From contig JAGBMJ010000071.1 of the NCBI GenBank assembly GCA_017634975.1, positions 1 to 57,681 of the forward strand: DNA of 57,681 bases, given 5' to 3'. Below are positions 1-8,555 of this stretch, piece by piece. How positions within the stretch are numbered: position 1 is the stretch's first letter; the number at the start of each line of letters is the position of its first letter. Position numbers and translations under genes: made by a program. Source of the DNA: Lachnospiraceae bacterium. Its GTDB lineage: Bacteria > Bacillota > Clostridia > Lachnospirales > Lachnospiraceae. The notes under the pieces were generated by a model. The model ran no database searches. It worked only from the letters and a program-made list of their open reading frames with translations, and had not been told where the DNA came from.

Positions 1-108
1 GTAAGTGATCGGATCCTTATTCAGTTGTTTTGCCTGCCGCTTCTTCTTTTGCGGCTTCTGCACTCCTCCTTTGTCCGCATGGACTGTTCTGTTGTCTGTT
101 CCTTCCAT
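1..108 (-). CDS. Unknown protein, N-terminal fragment running off the left edge
   Basis: An ATG at 106-108 on the minus strand follows a near-perfect Shine-Dalgarno (AAAGGAGGAAGAA), and the frame stays open for 36 codons to the window edge. The visible N-terminus is hydrophilic and very basic, with a KKKR stretch near residue 22 and no signal peptide. I do not recognise the family. It has its own promoter at 343-371 and a leader of about 230 bases. A LoaP-like antiterminator is encoded upstream on the same strand, so this may be the first gene of an operon controlled by it. That link is inference. Confidence 0.6.
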   Translation of the reverse strand, partial: MEGTDNRTVHADKGGVQKPQKKKRQAKQLNKDPITY

Positions 109-342
109 TTCTTCCTCCTTTACAATGTCTTCATCTTGCTCATCTGACATGTAAAGGCAGGATCTCTGGAATATATGACCTCCTGAACGGTTCAAGAAAA
201 AACATTCAGGTATCTCTCAAAAGAATTTACTGCTGTTTACAAACGATCAAATACTTCTCTCTGTTTTCATACAATCATGGAATCTTCGGACGATTGTCCC
301 GATGCCTTTGTGCATGTACAGATGAACTCTGACGATGCAGCC

Positions 343-371
343 ATCTTACCATGAGTGTATGGGTTTGTAAA
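343..371 (-). promoter_or_regulatory. Sigma-A promoter for the left-edge CDS
   Basis: Minus strand: -35 TTTACA (366-371), 17-base spacer, -10 TAAGAT (343-348). It leaves a leader of about 230 bases before the start codon at 108. Within the leader, CCTGAA (182-187) and TTCAGG (205-210) can pair. The remaining bases between 109 and 601 hold no gene that I can support on either strand. Confidence 0.55.
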
Positions 372-601
372 GTTTTTTATTTCTCCCCACACAAAAAGAG
401 ACTCTTTCGAGACTCTTTCATTCCATCAATATGTATTCCACTATTTCATTTCTGTCAGGACTATGCTTTTACAGCCCCCAAATCATAGGAATTCTCACTT
501 GCTTTTAACGATTGATTGCGATAAATTACATTCTCATATGCCTCTCGATTACAGCCATGAAACCCTATTACCAAATTCGGTAACTTAGCATACATCATAA
601 A

Positions 602-772
602 TCACTCCCAAGAAACGATCACTTTTTTCTGTGAACCGTCTTTCTTTAATACTCCGGACCGGATCAAAGCTTCTTTTGCTTCTTTTTTCCTTTCCGGTTT
701 TCCATCCATCAGGCGATTTATGTATGCTTCCACATCTTTATGGCTTTTCACTCTTCTCTTTTCAGTCTCCAT
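602..772 (-). CDS. Small basic hypothetical protein (56 aa)
   Basis: A 56-residue charged protein rich in Lys, Arg and Glu, probably mostly helical, with no membrane segment. An in-frame ATG lies 15 bases upstream, but the second ATG at 772 has GGAGGG at the right distance and is the better start. It has its own strong promoter (810-838). It lies between the LoaP-like gene and the left-edge gene on the same strand. I do not recognise the family. It could be a small DNA-binding or antitoxin-like protein, but no toxin partner is visible. Confidence 0.55.
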   Translation of the reverse strand: METEKRRVKSHKDVEAYINRLMDGKPERKKEAKEALIRSGVLKKDGSQKKVIVSWE

Positions 773-809
773 AGTCAGGCCCTCCATTTCAACACTTTGA
801 TCTGACTAT

Positions 810-838
810 ATCATAACGATATTAAGATTTATGTGCAA
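810..838 (-). promoter_or_regulatory. Sigma-A promoter of the 56-aa gene
   Basis: Minus strand: -35 TTGCAC (833-838), 17-base spacer, -10 TATGAT (810-815), about 35 bases before the start codon. Confidence 0.65.
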
Positions 839-933
839 GCCCCTCTATCCCACTCGATTATATCTGATTTTTCCTTTGAATCAAGGCAGGGACTTTCGCA
901 GCATAAATTTATAACCATTTTCAAAGCCGGCCT

Positions 934-1602
934 TCACCCGCCGCCCATCATCCGCGTTGCCAGTTCTTTCAGATCCACCTCAGTACCGTCGTCGAGCAGC
1001 ATCGTGTTGTTGATCTCCTCCCCGTCCGGGAAGAAAGCTTTCTTCGGTCTTAGGTCGAGTCCGACGACCACCGGCTTCTCGCGGAAGGTCACATCCAGAT
1101 ATGCTTCGCGGTCATGACGGTTGCTCCGCACGATATGCTCCTCCAGCCCTTTCAGAGGTCCTTCTACTATATTATAATGTTCCCCCTGTTTATAGCCGGC
1201 TGACATACGCTCCACACCCTCCGCATCCAGGATACGATCCAGGAAGGAGGTTTCGTCCGCAGTCAGTTCGCTCCAGCTCCGGTCATCGATCGTGAGCCCG
1301 CTGCTTTTTATCGTCCTGACGGACAGCTCGCTCACGTAAGTCATGATATCCCGGCTGTTCTGCCGCACGAAGAGGTAAAGTTCCTTCTGGCTCATATCGG
1401 TATGTGCGAAGAGATAGCCTGGGAACAATGGTTTGCGACCGACGGACTGCGTCTTACGGATCCAGTATTCCCGCTCCGGCAGGAAGATACGTCCGCGTTC
1501 CTTCGGGAAGCGGCGCGACAGGACCGATGCCAGCAGCTCCTGTTTGAGTGTGCCGGTCGCCAGTACCAGATAGCGAAGGTTGGGTTGTTTTGCCTGATCC
1601 AT
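934..1602 (-). CDS. NusG-family specialised antiterminator (LoaP/UpxY-like)
   Basis: A 222-aa paralog of NusG. The N-terminal half matches the NGN domain, including a KPLFPGYLF stretch of the kind that contacts RNA polymerase. It is followed by a KOW-like segment with EGPLKGLEEHI and a tail of about 50 residues. The open frame extends upstream to 1809, but the ATG at 1602 has AGAAAGG nine bases away, and the upstream part encodes repeat DNA, so 1602 is preferred. LoaP/UpxY proteins allow RNA polymerase to read through terminators in long polysaccharide or secondary-metabolite operons. Here only the start of a possible target is visible, at the left edge. Family assignment is good; the target is unknown. 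Confidence 0.8.
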   Translation of the reverse strand: MDQAKQPNLRYLVLATGTLKQELLASVLSRRFPKERGRIFLPEREYWIRKTQSVGRKPLFPGYLFAHTDMSQKELYLFVRQNSRDIMTYVSELSVRTIKSSGLTIDDRSWSELTADETSFLDRILDAEGVERMSAGYKQGEHYNIVEGPLKGLEEHIVRSNRHDREAYLDVTFREKPVVVGLDLRPKKAFFPDGEEINNTMLLDDGTEVDLKELATRMMGGG

Positions 1603-1666
1603 GCGAGTGTACCTTTCTGCCATGTTTTTGGCATGGCTTCGCCATCGGGCAGAAACCTGTTGTTTA

Positions 1667-1715
1667 CCCCTCATCCGCCCTTCGGGCACCTTCCCCCCGC
1701 TTGCGGGGGGAAGGC
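1667..1715. repeat. GC-rich palindromic repeat, family A copy 1
   Basis: The unit has CCCCTCATCCG, then CCCTTCGGG, then a hairpin with arms CCTTCCCCCCGC and GCGGGGGGAAGG. The same arms recur at 2091-2120, and shorter relatives lie near 39051, 44492 and 46644. It lies in the leader upstream of the LoaP-like gene. Confidence 0.75.
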
Positions 1716-1912
1716 AGGGATATTGGTCTGCCCAATGAAATACAATATGTTCGCTCATCTCACCGCAGGCGGTAAACCGACCATACGGAGTCTTGCTGAG
1801 TTCCTGCACTGCCCGGGGATCAGTTGCCTGCCCCGGCGTAGTCTTACTTCATTATAAAGTGTATAAAAAAGATACAAAAAGCCTGCACTTTTCGCAATTA
1901 CAATTTTATCAT

Positions 1913-1953
1913 ACAATTTCCCGAATTATAGCGGGAAATTGTACAAATTTCAA
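1913..1953 (-). promoter_or_regulatory. Promoter with perfect operator-like inverted repeat upstream of the LoaP-like gene
   Basis: Minus strand: -35 TTGAAA (1948-1953), 17-base spacer, -10 TATAAT (1925-1930). A perfect 11-base inverted repeat, ACAATTTCCCG (1913-1923) and CGGGAAATTGT (1932-1942), flanks the -10 box, as expected for a repressor site. A second TATAAT lies at 1851-1856. The 1603-2131 gap otherwise holds only the two family A repeats. Confidence 0.6.
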
Positions 1954-2015
1954 GATTGTAACGGGGCTGGGGTTGTGGAAATGGTACAACTTACAAGTTA
2001 TGTTATCCGCTGCTG

Positions 2016-2120
2016 CCCCCCTCATCCGCCCAGCTAACGCATACAGTCCTACTAAACTCGCAAGCTCGTTAAGTAGGAACTGGTATCCGGGCACCTTCCC
2101 CCCGCAAGCGGGGGGAAGGC
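2016..2120. repeat. GC-rich palindromic repeat, family A copy 2, interrupted
   Basis: The same ends as copy 1 (CCCCTCATCCG and the CCTTCCCCCCGC hairpin) are separated by about 55 extra bases. The extra part itself folds: TCCTACT and AGTAGGA pair around AAC and GTT. The hairpin at 2094-2120 sits just after the hydratase stop codon and probably acts as its transcription end. Confidence 0.75.
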
Positions 2121-2131
2121 AAGTTTTCCTT

Positions 2132-4396
2132 TTATACTCTGTTGTAGTTGATCAGGCAGCCGTCTAAGATGATCTCGCGCTCAGCGTCGGTCAGCTGGCC
2201 GAGCTTTAAGCCGAATTCCTTCATCTGGCCGTCCTTGATGACGTAAGCCTTGATGTCGTCTACCTTATCCTTCACTGCGGTGCGGATGCCCGGCAGGAAG
2301 ATATAGTCCAGGTTCTTAAACGGCAGCTCGCCTTCCGGAATGATGAACGGCAGCATACCCCAGTTGATCAGATTAGAACGGTAACGCTTGGTCGCATATT
2401 CGTTGGCGATGTTTGCCCAGCCGCCCAGTACCTTCTGGCAGCTTGCCGCCTGCTCACGTGCGGAACCGTCGCCCGGCTTCACGGCGAAGATCGTGGAACC
2501 GATACCCAGGTTCTTAAGGTCTACACTTGCATCAAATGCCTTGACTGCTTTCACCACATCGGCGATCTCGGCAAATCCTTCTGCCGGATCCTTGCCTTCC
2601 TCCAGAGCCTTCTGCGCTTTCTGCACGGTCTTTGCACGGCCCACATATTCCGGATCCTTACGGGAGAGTGCAAACTCTGCCAGACCCAGCGGGTTACTTC
2701 TATAGGAAGAGGTCTCACCGGACGGGATCAGCTCGTCGGTCGTCGTGACCGGATCGTGGATCTCGGATACCACGCGCAGGATCATGTTCTCCGGCAGCTC
2801 TACCATCGCCGGCCAGTCCTTGATGTTCGGGCCAAACTTCACTTCCACGCTCTCATCGGCCACACCCTTGCTGTCGAATACACGGTTATCGTAGATGGTC
2901 TTATCGAAGAAATATTTGTACTTGCCGATCTTCTCCGGTACATCCGTCGCCGGGGTGAGCACACCCTTGTTGGCTGCGGTAGCTGCGATGGAACGCGCAT
3001 CCATCAGCGCTACGGAAGCGATCTGTCCGGACTGCAGCTTGGAGCCTTCGCGGTTCGGGAAGTTTCTGGTGGAGTGACGGATGGACAGCTCGTTGTTGGC
3101 CGGCGTATCCCCTGCACCAAAGCACGGTCCGCAGAACGCGGTCTTTAAGATCGCACCGGTCTGCAGGATCTTGGCTGCCGCACCGTTCTTGATCAGTTCC
3201 ATATACACCGGTACGGATGCCGGATATACACTCAGCGTGAACTCATCCGATCCGATGCTTGCGCCGTTTAAGATGTCGGCTGCTGCGCAGATGTTCTCAA
3301 AACCGCCGCCCGCACAACCTGCGATGATACCCTGTTCTACCATCAGCTTGCCGTTTTTGATCTTGTTACGCAGTTTGAAATCTACCGCGCCGTCCAGGCT
3401 CACCTGTGCCTTCTTCTCGCAGTCGGCCAGAATGTCGTCCAGGTTCGCGTTCAGCTCTTCGATGGTATAGGTATTGGACGGATGGAACGGAAGCGCGATC
3501 ATCGGCTTCACCTTGGACAGGTCCACTTCCACCACGCCGTCATAGTAAGCCACCGCCCCCGGGGTCAGTTCCTTGTAGTCGCCCGGACGCTTGTGGATCT
3601 CGTAAAACTCTTTGATCTCATCATCGGTCTGCCAGATGGAAGACAGACATGTGGTCTCGGTAGTCATCACATCCACACCGATACGGAAGTCTGCGGACAG
3701 GTTCTTCACACCCGGTCCGACAAATTCCATGACCTTATTCTTCACATAACCATTCTTGAATACTGCGCCGATGATCGCCAGTGCCACGTCCTGCGGGCCT
3801 ACGCCTCTGGCCGGCTCGCCCTTTAAGTAGATGGCGATCACGCCCGGCATATCGATATCGTAGGTCTGCTCCAGCAGCTGCTTTACCAGCTCCGGACCGC
3901 CTTCGCCCACAGCCATGGTACCCAGTGCACCGTAACGTGTATGGGAGTCGGACCCCAGGATCATACCGCCGCCGGTTGCCAGCATCTCACGGGCAAACTG
4001 GTGGATGACTGCCATATGGGGCGGCACATACATACCGCCGTAACGCTTTGCACAGGAGAGCCCAAAGACATGGTCGTCTTCATTGATGGTACCGCCCACC
4101 GCGCACAGAGAGTTGTGGCAGTTGGTCAATACATACGGCATCGGGAACTTCTTAAGCCCGGATGCACGCGCGGTCTGGATGATGCCCACGAACGTGATGT
4201 CGTGGCTGGTCAGTTTATCAAAACGGATATTCAGCTTCTCGGTATTGCCGGACTTATTATGTGCCTGCAGGATACCGTAAGCGATGGTATTCTTCTTTGC
4301 TTCCTCTTTGGATACGCCCAGGTTCGCGCCCTGCGCCTCCGGGATCAGTTCGGTGCCGTTCTTTAAGAACGCGCCGGATTCATGTAATGTGATCAT
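2132..4396 (-). CDS. Aconitase-family hydratase (YbhJ-like)
   Basis: A 754-aa protein of the aconitase superfamily, close in length and layout to E. coli YbhJ. The SDSHT motif lies at residues 149-153. The likely 4Fe-4S ligands are Cys361 (GCAGG), Cys422 and Cys425 (CGPC). The swivel domain near the C-terminus carries [11 protein letters not shown], a substrate-binding loop. The expected role is cytosolic citrate/isocitrate isomerisation or a related hydration. I cannot tell true aconitase from a hydratase with another substrate; no citrate synthase or isocitrate dehydrogenase gene is nearby. The ATG at 4396 follows AGGAAAGGAAAG. It is a single-gene unit with its own promoter. Confidence 0.85.
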   Translation of the reverse strand: MITLHESGAFLKNGTELIPEAQGANLGVSKEEAKKNTIAYGILQAHNKSGNTEKLNIRFDKLTSHDITFVGIIQTARASGLKKFPMPYVLTNCHNSLCAVGGTINEDDHVFGLSCAKRYGGMYVPPHMAVIHQFAREMLATGGGMILGSDSHTRYGALGTMAVGEGGPELVKQLLEQTYDIDMPGVIAIYLKGEPARGVGPQDVALAIIGAVFKNGYVKNKVMEFVGPGVKNLSADFRIGVDVMTTETTCLSSIWQTDDEIKEFYEIHKRPGDYKELTPGAVAYYDGVVEVDLSKVKPMIALPFHPSNTYTIEELNANLDDILADCEKKAQVSLDGAVDFKLRNKIKNGKLMVEQGIIAGCAGGGFENICAAADILNGASIGSDEFTLSVYPASVPVYMELIKNGAAAKILQTGAILKTAFCGPCFGAGDTPANNELSIRHSTRNFPNREGSKLQSGQIASVALMDARSIAATAANKGVLTPATDVPEKIGKYKYFFDKTIYDNRVFDSKGVADESVEVKFGPNIKDWPAMVELPENMILRVVSEIHDPVTTTDELIPSGETSSYRSNPLGLAEFALSRKDPEYVGRAKTVQKAQKALEEGKDPAEGFAEIADVVKAVKAFDASVDLKNLGIGSTIFAVKPGDGSAREQAASCQKVLGGWANIANEYATKRYRSNLINWGMLPFIIPEGELPFKNLDYIFLPGIRTAVKDKVDDIKAYVIKDGQMKEFGLKLGQLTDAEREIILDGCLINYNRV

Positions 4397-4451
4397 GGGT
4401 TCTTTCCTTTCCTATATATATGTTACCTTGTTTCTGAAAATATCAGTGTAT

Positions 4452-4480
4452 ATTTTATAATGAATTATCGATTTATGCAA
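4452..4480 (-). promoter_or_regulatory. Promoter of the aconitase-family gene
   Basis: Minus strand: -35 TTGCAT (4475-4480), 17-base spacer, -10 TAAAAT (4452-4457). The leader is about 50 bases. Confidence 0.55.
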
Positions 4481-4551
4481 CAAAAAAAGCCACGTAGATT
4501 GACCCGGTGATACTGGTCAGTCCGCATGGTTTTCTGTTTTTTCAATCAGCC

Positions 4552-5094
4552 TCACATATACTCCGCAAAATCGATTTCAAAATCCGACCAAATGAAAGAA
4601 TGCAGACGGTCATCAAAATGATGTTCTTCCGTTTCTTCTTTTTCCAGATCGTAGATCCAGACGGATTTTTCGATGGGATCGATGATCCAGTATTCCCGAA
4701 CACCGGCCTCCCGATATTTAATCAGTTTTTTCAGATGATCCAGACTTTTACTGGACGGAGATACCACCTCAGCGATAAAATCCGGAGCTCCATGGCATCC
4801 CTTCTCATCCAGTTTGGCAGGATCGCATACCACCAGTAGATCCGGTTCCACATAGGTAAGGTTGTCATTATTCAGAAAAACAGCAAAAGGTGCCATAACA
4901 ACGGTACACTCCTTGTTATGCGCATCAATGCAGTCTGCCATTCTTCGACCCAGCTTACCAAGAATCTGTTGATGTGTTAGCGTGGGAGCAGCCATCATAT
5001 AAAGCTGACCGTCAATCAGTTCGGCGCGCTCACCTTCCGGCAACGCATAAATATCATCGATGGTATATACAGTATCTATTCTGTGTGAATCCAT
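4552..5094 (-). CDS. Uma2-family (DUF820) nuclease-fold protein
   Basis: A 180-aa protein with the Uma2/DUF820 core of the PD-(D/E)XK superfamily: VEPDLLVV (first acidic site), PDFIAEVVSPSS (second) and the IIDP segment. The ATG at 5094 follows AAGGAAGG; an ATG seven codons upstream has no ribosome site. The coiled-coil gene ends 33 bases before this start, so the two form an operon. Family members are predicted nucleases, often in many copies per genome, with no settled role. The substrate is unknown. Confidence 0.8.
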   Translation of the reverse strand: MDSHRIDTVYTIDDIYALPEGERAELIDGQLYMMAAPTLTHQQILGKLGRRMADCIDAHNKECTVVMAPFAVFLNNDNLTYVEPDLLVVCDPAKLDEKGCHGAPDFIAEVVSPSSKSLDHLKKLIKYREAGVREYWIIDPIEKSVWIYDLEKEETEEHHFDDRLHSFIWSDFEIDFAEYM

Positions 5095-5127
5095 AACGAT
5101 CTGCCTTCCTTGCACGGAATATGCTTT

Positions 5128-5478
5128 TTATCCTTGTTTTTTGTTCAACTCCGCCTCTAATTCCGCAATCCTGGCCTGCAGATCAATAATCTTTGCATCT
5201 TTCTGTTCAAGCTGGGCGTCCTTCTGCTCAAGCTGGACATCTTTCTGCTCAAGCTGCTCGCTTTGCTGCTCGATCTTCTTATCCCGCATCTCAAATTCTT
5301 CTTTAAATAAATCTCTCAGATATCCCATAGTATTCCGCTCCTCTCTGGACCATTTTTTATCCTTATTCAGTCGAAACATCAGTTCATAAACTGCTTCTGC
5401 ATTTTGCAGATCTCTGGAACTATGCAAATCTTTCAGCGTATCACTCAATTTCCGTACATCCTCTTCTTTTTTGTCCAT
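5128..5478 (-). CDS. Coiled-coil protein resembling the C-terminal tail of Rpn-type nucleases
   Basis: A 116-aa highly charged protein. Its C-terminal half is a heptad coiled coil made of repeated QLEQKDA units, mirrored by a 21-base tandem repeat near 5206-5265. The N-terminal part (NAEAVYELMFRLNKDKKWS) resembles the tail of PDDEXK_2/Rpn-family proteins, but no nuclease core is present, so it may be a free-standing or truncated tail. The ATG at 5478 has AAAGGAG eight bases away. It lies immediately upstream of the Uma2 gene and may oligomerise or partner with that protein; this is inference. Confidence 0.65.
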   Translation of the reverse strand: MDKKEEDVRKLSDTLKDLHSSRDLQNAEAVYELMFRLNKDKKWSREERNTMGYLRDLFKEEFEMRDKKIEQQSEQLEQKDVQLEQKDAQLEQKDAKIIDLQARIAELEAELNKKQG

Positions 5479-5710
5479 CTTACTTCTCCTTTCCTGCCTA
5501 CAGGAAAGATGACATATATGGACACTGTCTGCCACTCTCCTGCTTCTATTGTTTTTGAGTGAATAAAAGCATCTGAGAGTTCAAGACATTAGAAATGTAA
5601 GAATTTCGTGATATTATAAACTTTCCGTGCTTTGAGAAAACTATAGCATGAAGAGGGCAAGTTTGCAAGTCGGTATTTGCAGACTGGTTTGTATGCATAT
5701 TCCTGATCCC

Positions 5711-5746
5711 CAAAAAATAAAAACCCCCGGAGCATCGGCTCCGGGG
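5711..5746 (-). terminator. Rho-independent terminator of glycogen phosphorylase 1
   Basis: Minus strand: stem CCCCGGAGC / GCTCCGGGG with a 4-base loop (5725-5746), followed by a T-rich tract (5711-5723). It starts 30 bases after the stop codon. Confidence 0.9.
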
Positions 5747-5776
5747 AGGTAAAAAAACTATATAGCAAATATTCTT

Positions 5777-8284
5777 TTATTTCTTTCTCAATACTACCTT
5801 ATCCAGCTTCCAGATATCGTCCACATATTCCTGAATGGTACGGTCGGAGGTGAACTTGCCGGAGCATGCGGTGTTTAAGATCGCGCTGCGCGCCCAGCCC
5901 TGCTCGTCGCGGTAAGCCTTCTCCACCTTCTCCTGTGCTTCCGCATAGGGCTTGAAGTCCTTCAGGATGAAGTAGGTATCTGCCTTCGCCGTGTTCTGCG
6001 TGTTCAGCAGCGAGTTGTACAGTGGGCGGAAACGATCCGGATCGTCCGGAGCAAAGGTTCCGTTGATCAGCTGCATCAGCACCTTGCGGATATCCGGGTC
6101 ACTGTTGAAGATATCCATCGGGTTGTAACCGCCGTTGTTCTCGTAGTTGATGACCTCATCGGAGGACAGACCGAAGATGAACGCATTCTCCTCGCCCACT
6201 TCTTCCACGATCTCCACGTTTGCACCATCCATCGTACCGATGGTCAGCGCACCGTTGAGCATAAACTTCATGTTACCGGTACCGGAAGCCTCCTTGCTGG
6301 CCGTCGAAATCTGCTCGGACACATCGGATGCCGCAAAGATGATCTCCGCATTGGATACGCGGTAATCCTCGATAAACACCACCTTGATCTTGCCGCCGAT
6401 CGCCGGGTCGTTGTTCACCACATCCGCCACGGAGTTGATCAGCTTGATGGTCAGCTTCGCATTCATATAGCCGGCAGCTGCCTTCGCCCCGAAGATAAAG
6501 GTTCTCGGATAGAAGTCGCGCTCCGGATGTTCCTTCAGGTCATTGTACAGATACATCACGTGCAGGATGTTGAGCAGCTGGCGCTTGTACTCATGCAGAC
6601 GCTTGACCTGCACATCAAAGATGGATCTCGGATCCACATCGATGCCGTTGTGCTTCTTGATATACTCTGCCAGACGCACCTTGTTCTGATACTTGATGTT
6701 CATAAACTCCTGCTGTGCCTTCTTATCATCCGCATACACCGCCAGCTTCTTGATCTTCGGCAGGTTGGTGATCCACTCGTCACCGATATGCGCAGTCACC
6801 CAGTCGGCCAGCAGCGGATTGGCATGCAGCAGGAAACGACGCTGCGTGATACCGTTGGTCTTGTTGTTGAATTTCTCCGGGAACATCTCGTAGAAATCCT
6901 TCAGCTCCTGCTTCTTCAGGATCTCGGTATGCAGTCTGGCCACACCGTTTACGGAGTAGCCGGCGCAGATCGCCAGGTGTGCCATCTTGACCTGTCCGTC
7001 GTAGATGATCGCCATCTTGCGGATCTTCTCCTGGTTGCCCGGGTACTTGCGCTCGATATCCAGAATGAATCTGCGGTTGATCTCCTCGATGATCTGGTAG
7101 ATACGCGGAAGCAGACGGGAGAACAGCTCGATGGGCCACTTCTCCAGTGCCTCGGCCATGATCGTATGGTTTGTATACGCACATGTCTTGGTCGTCACTT
7201 CCCATGCTTCATCCCAGGTCAGGTAATACTCATCCATCAGGATACGCATCAGCTCGGCGATCGCTACCGTCGGGTGGGTATCGTTGAGCTGGAAGGTCAC
7301 CTTCTCATAAAACTTGCGGATATCCTTGTGGTTACGCATATACTTCTGTACCGCTTCCTGCACGGAGGCAGAGATGAAGAAGTACTGCTGTTTCAGACGC
7401 AGTTCCTTACCTGCATAGTGGTTATCGTTCGGGTAGAGTACCTCCACGATATTGCGTGCCAGGTTCTCCTGCTCCACTGCCTTCTGGTAATCGCCCTTGT
7501 CAAAGGAATCCAGACGGAACACATCGATGGGCTCCGCATCCCAGATCCGCAGGGTATTGACGATGCCGTTGCCATAGCCCACGATTGGCAGATCGTACGG
7601 TACAGCACGGACTGCCTGATAGCCTTCCTGATAGTAATTGTTGCGGCCGTTCTCATCGGTACGTACATTGACGTATCCGCCGAAACGTACTTCCTTGGCA
7701 TATTCCGGGCGGCGCAGCTCGAACGGGTTGCCGTTCTCCAGCCAGTTGTCCGGTGCCTCCACCTGATAACCGTCACGGATCTTCTGCTTGAACATACCGT
7801 AGCGGTAACGGATGCCGCAGCCATAGGATGCGTACCCCAGTGTCGCCAGAGAATCCAGAAAACATGCGGCCAGACGTCCCAGACCGCCGTTTCCGAGTGC
7901 TGCATCCGGCTCCTGATCCTCGACCACGTTCAGGTCCAGCCCCAGTTCTTCCAGAGCGGCCTTCACATCCTTATAAGCCTTCATATTGATCATCATATTT
8001 CCCATAGCACGTCCCATCAGGAACTCCATGGACAGATAGTAAACCGTCTTCGGGTCTTTCTTCTCGTACTGCTTCTGCGTCTCCAGCCACATATCCACGA
8101 CCTGGTCCTTGATCGCGTAGGATACCGCCTGGAAGATCTGCTGCGGAGATGCCTCCTCCAGCGTCTTGCGGTACAACGTCTTGATATTGTACAGAACGCT
8201 GCGCTTAAAAAGTTCCTTGTCAAAGGAATCTCTGAGCGTTGCTCCCGATTCCGATGTGACTACTGCATTTTTCTTTGCTGCCAT
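5777..8284 (-). CDS. glgP: Glycogen/alpha-glucan phosphorylase 1 (GT35)
   Basis: An 835-aa phosphorylase, full length for the family, that releases glucose 1-phosphate from alpha-1,4-glucans. The N-terminal YYLSMEFLMGRAM and [13 protein letters not shown] segments and the PLP site [12 protein letters not shown] (Lys673) are intact, followed by GANVEI. The ATG at 8284 follows AAGGAGG. It is a single-gene unit with a terminator on each side. It is longer than, and clearly different from, phosphorylase 2 at 24783, so the genome keeps two versions, perhaps for storage glycogen and for imported maltodextrin. Confidence 0.95.
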   Translation of the reverse strand: MAAKKNAVVTSESGATLRDSFDKELFKRSVLYNIKTLYRKTLEEASPQQIFQAVSYAIKDQVVDMWLETQKQYEKKDPKTVYYLSMEFLMGRAMGNMMINMKAYKDVKAALEELGLDLNVVEDQEPDAALGNGGLGRLAACFLDSLATLGYASYGCGIRYRYGMFKQKIRDGYQVEAPDNWLENGNPFELRRPEYAKEVRFGGYVNVRTDENGRNNYYQEGYQAVRAVPYDLPIVGYGNGIVNTLRIWDAEPIDVFRLDSFDKGDYQKAVEQENLARNIVEVLYPNDNHYAGKELRLKQQYFFISASVQEAVQKYMRNHKDIRKFYEKVTFQLNDTHPTVAIAELMRILMDEYYLTWDEAWEVTTKTCAYTNHTIMAEALEKWPIELFSRLLPRIYQIIEEINRRFILDIERKYPGNQEKIRKMAIIYDGQVKMAHLAICAGYSVNGVARLHTEILKKQELKDFYEMFPEKFNNKTNGITQRRFLLHANPLLADWVTAHIGDEWITNLPKIKKLAVYADDKKAQQEFMNIKYQNKVRLAEYIKKHNGIDVDPRSIFDVQVKRLHEYKRQLLNILHVMYLYNDLKEHPERDFYPRTFIFGAKAAAGYMNAKLTIKLINSVADVVNNDPAIGGKIKVVFIEDYRVSNAEIIFAASDVSEQISTASKEASGTGNMKFMLNGALTIGTMDGANVEIVEEVGEENAFIFGLSSDEVINYENNGGYNPMDIFNSDPDIRKVLMQLINGTFAPDDPDRFRPLYNSLLNTQNTAKADTYFILKDFKPYAEAQEKVEKAYRDEQGWARSAILNTACSGKFTSDRTIQEYVDDIWKLDKVVLRKK

Positions 8285-8396
8285 TCCTTTTCCTCCTTGA
8301 AATAAGGTACCGGCACGACTTCACTGCCGCCCTGCCACACCCCTCAGTGCAATGCATTCTTATATAAATAGTTATAAGCGTACATCACCGTTGTCT

Positions 8397-8402
8397 ATTA
8401 TA
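8397..8402 (-). promoter_or_regulatory. Possible -10 box for phosphorylase 1
   Basis: Minus strand TATAAT at 8397-8402, about 110 bases upstream of the start. The matching -35 is weak (TTTATT at 17 bases), so this is tentative. Confidence 0.35.
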
Positions 8403-8477
8403 CCAAAAAACATGTTGCAAATAAAGCTTTTTTTGATAAAAAGCACTAAAAAGCATGGTTTTCAGATTGTTTCGGTT

Positions 8478-8539
8478 AAAAACCTTGGGGGCGGACCTGG
8501 CGGTACAAAAGTACCACCAAGTCCGCCCCCAAGGTTTTT
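8478..8539 (-). terminator. Long palindrome after ileS, family B copy
   Basis: Two 29-base arms with only two wobble changes, AAAA loop. The arms start AAAAACCTTGGGGG and contain GCGGACC and GGTAC. On the minus strand it lies 17 bases after the ileS stop and ends in TTTTT, so it should terminate ileS. It has the same plan as the palindromes at 36653-36746 and 52054-52121. Confidence 0.75.
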
Positions 8540-8555
8540 CTTGCTTTTTGATTCT

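Noticed and set aside
1603-1809. Upstream extension of the LoaP-like protein to 1809
   Set aside because: The added residues encode the family A repeat, and the ATG at 1602 has a ribosome site.
6527-8305. Plus-strand open frame of 592 codons opposite phosphorylase 1
   Set aside because: Antisense shadow of a clear GT35 enzyme; Leu/His/Gln-rich with no domain.
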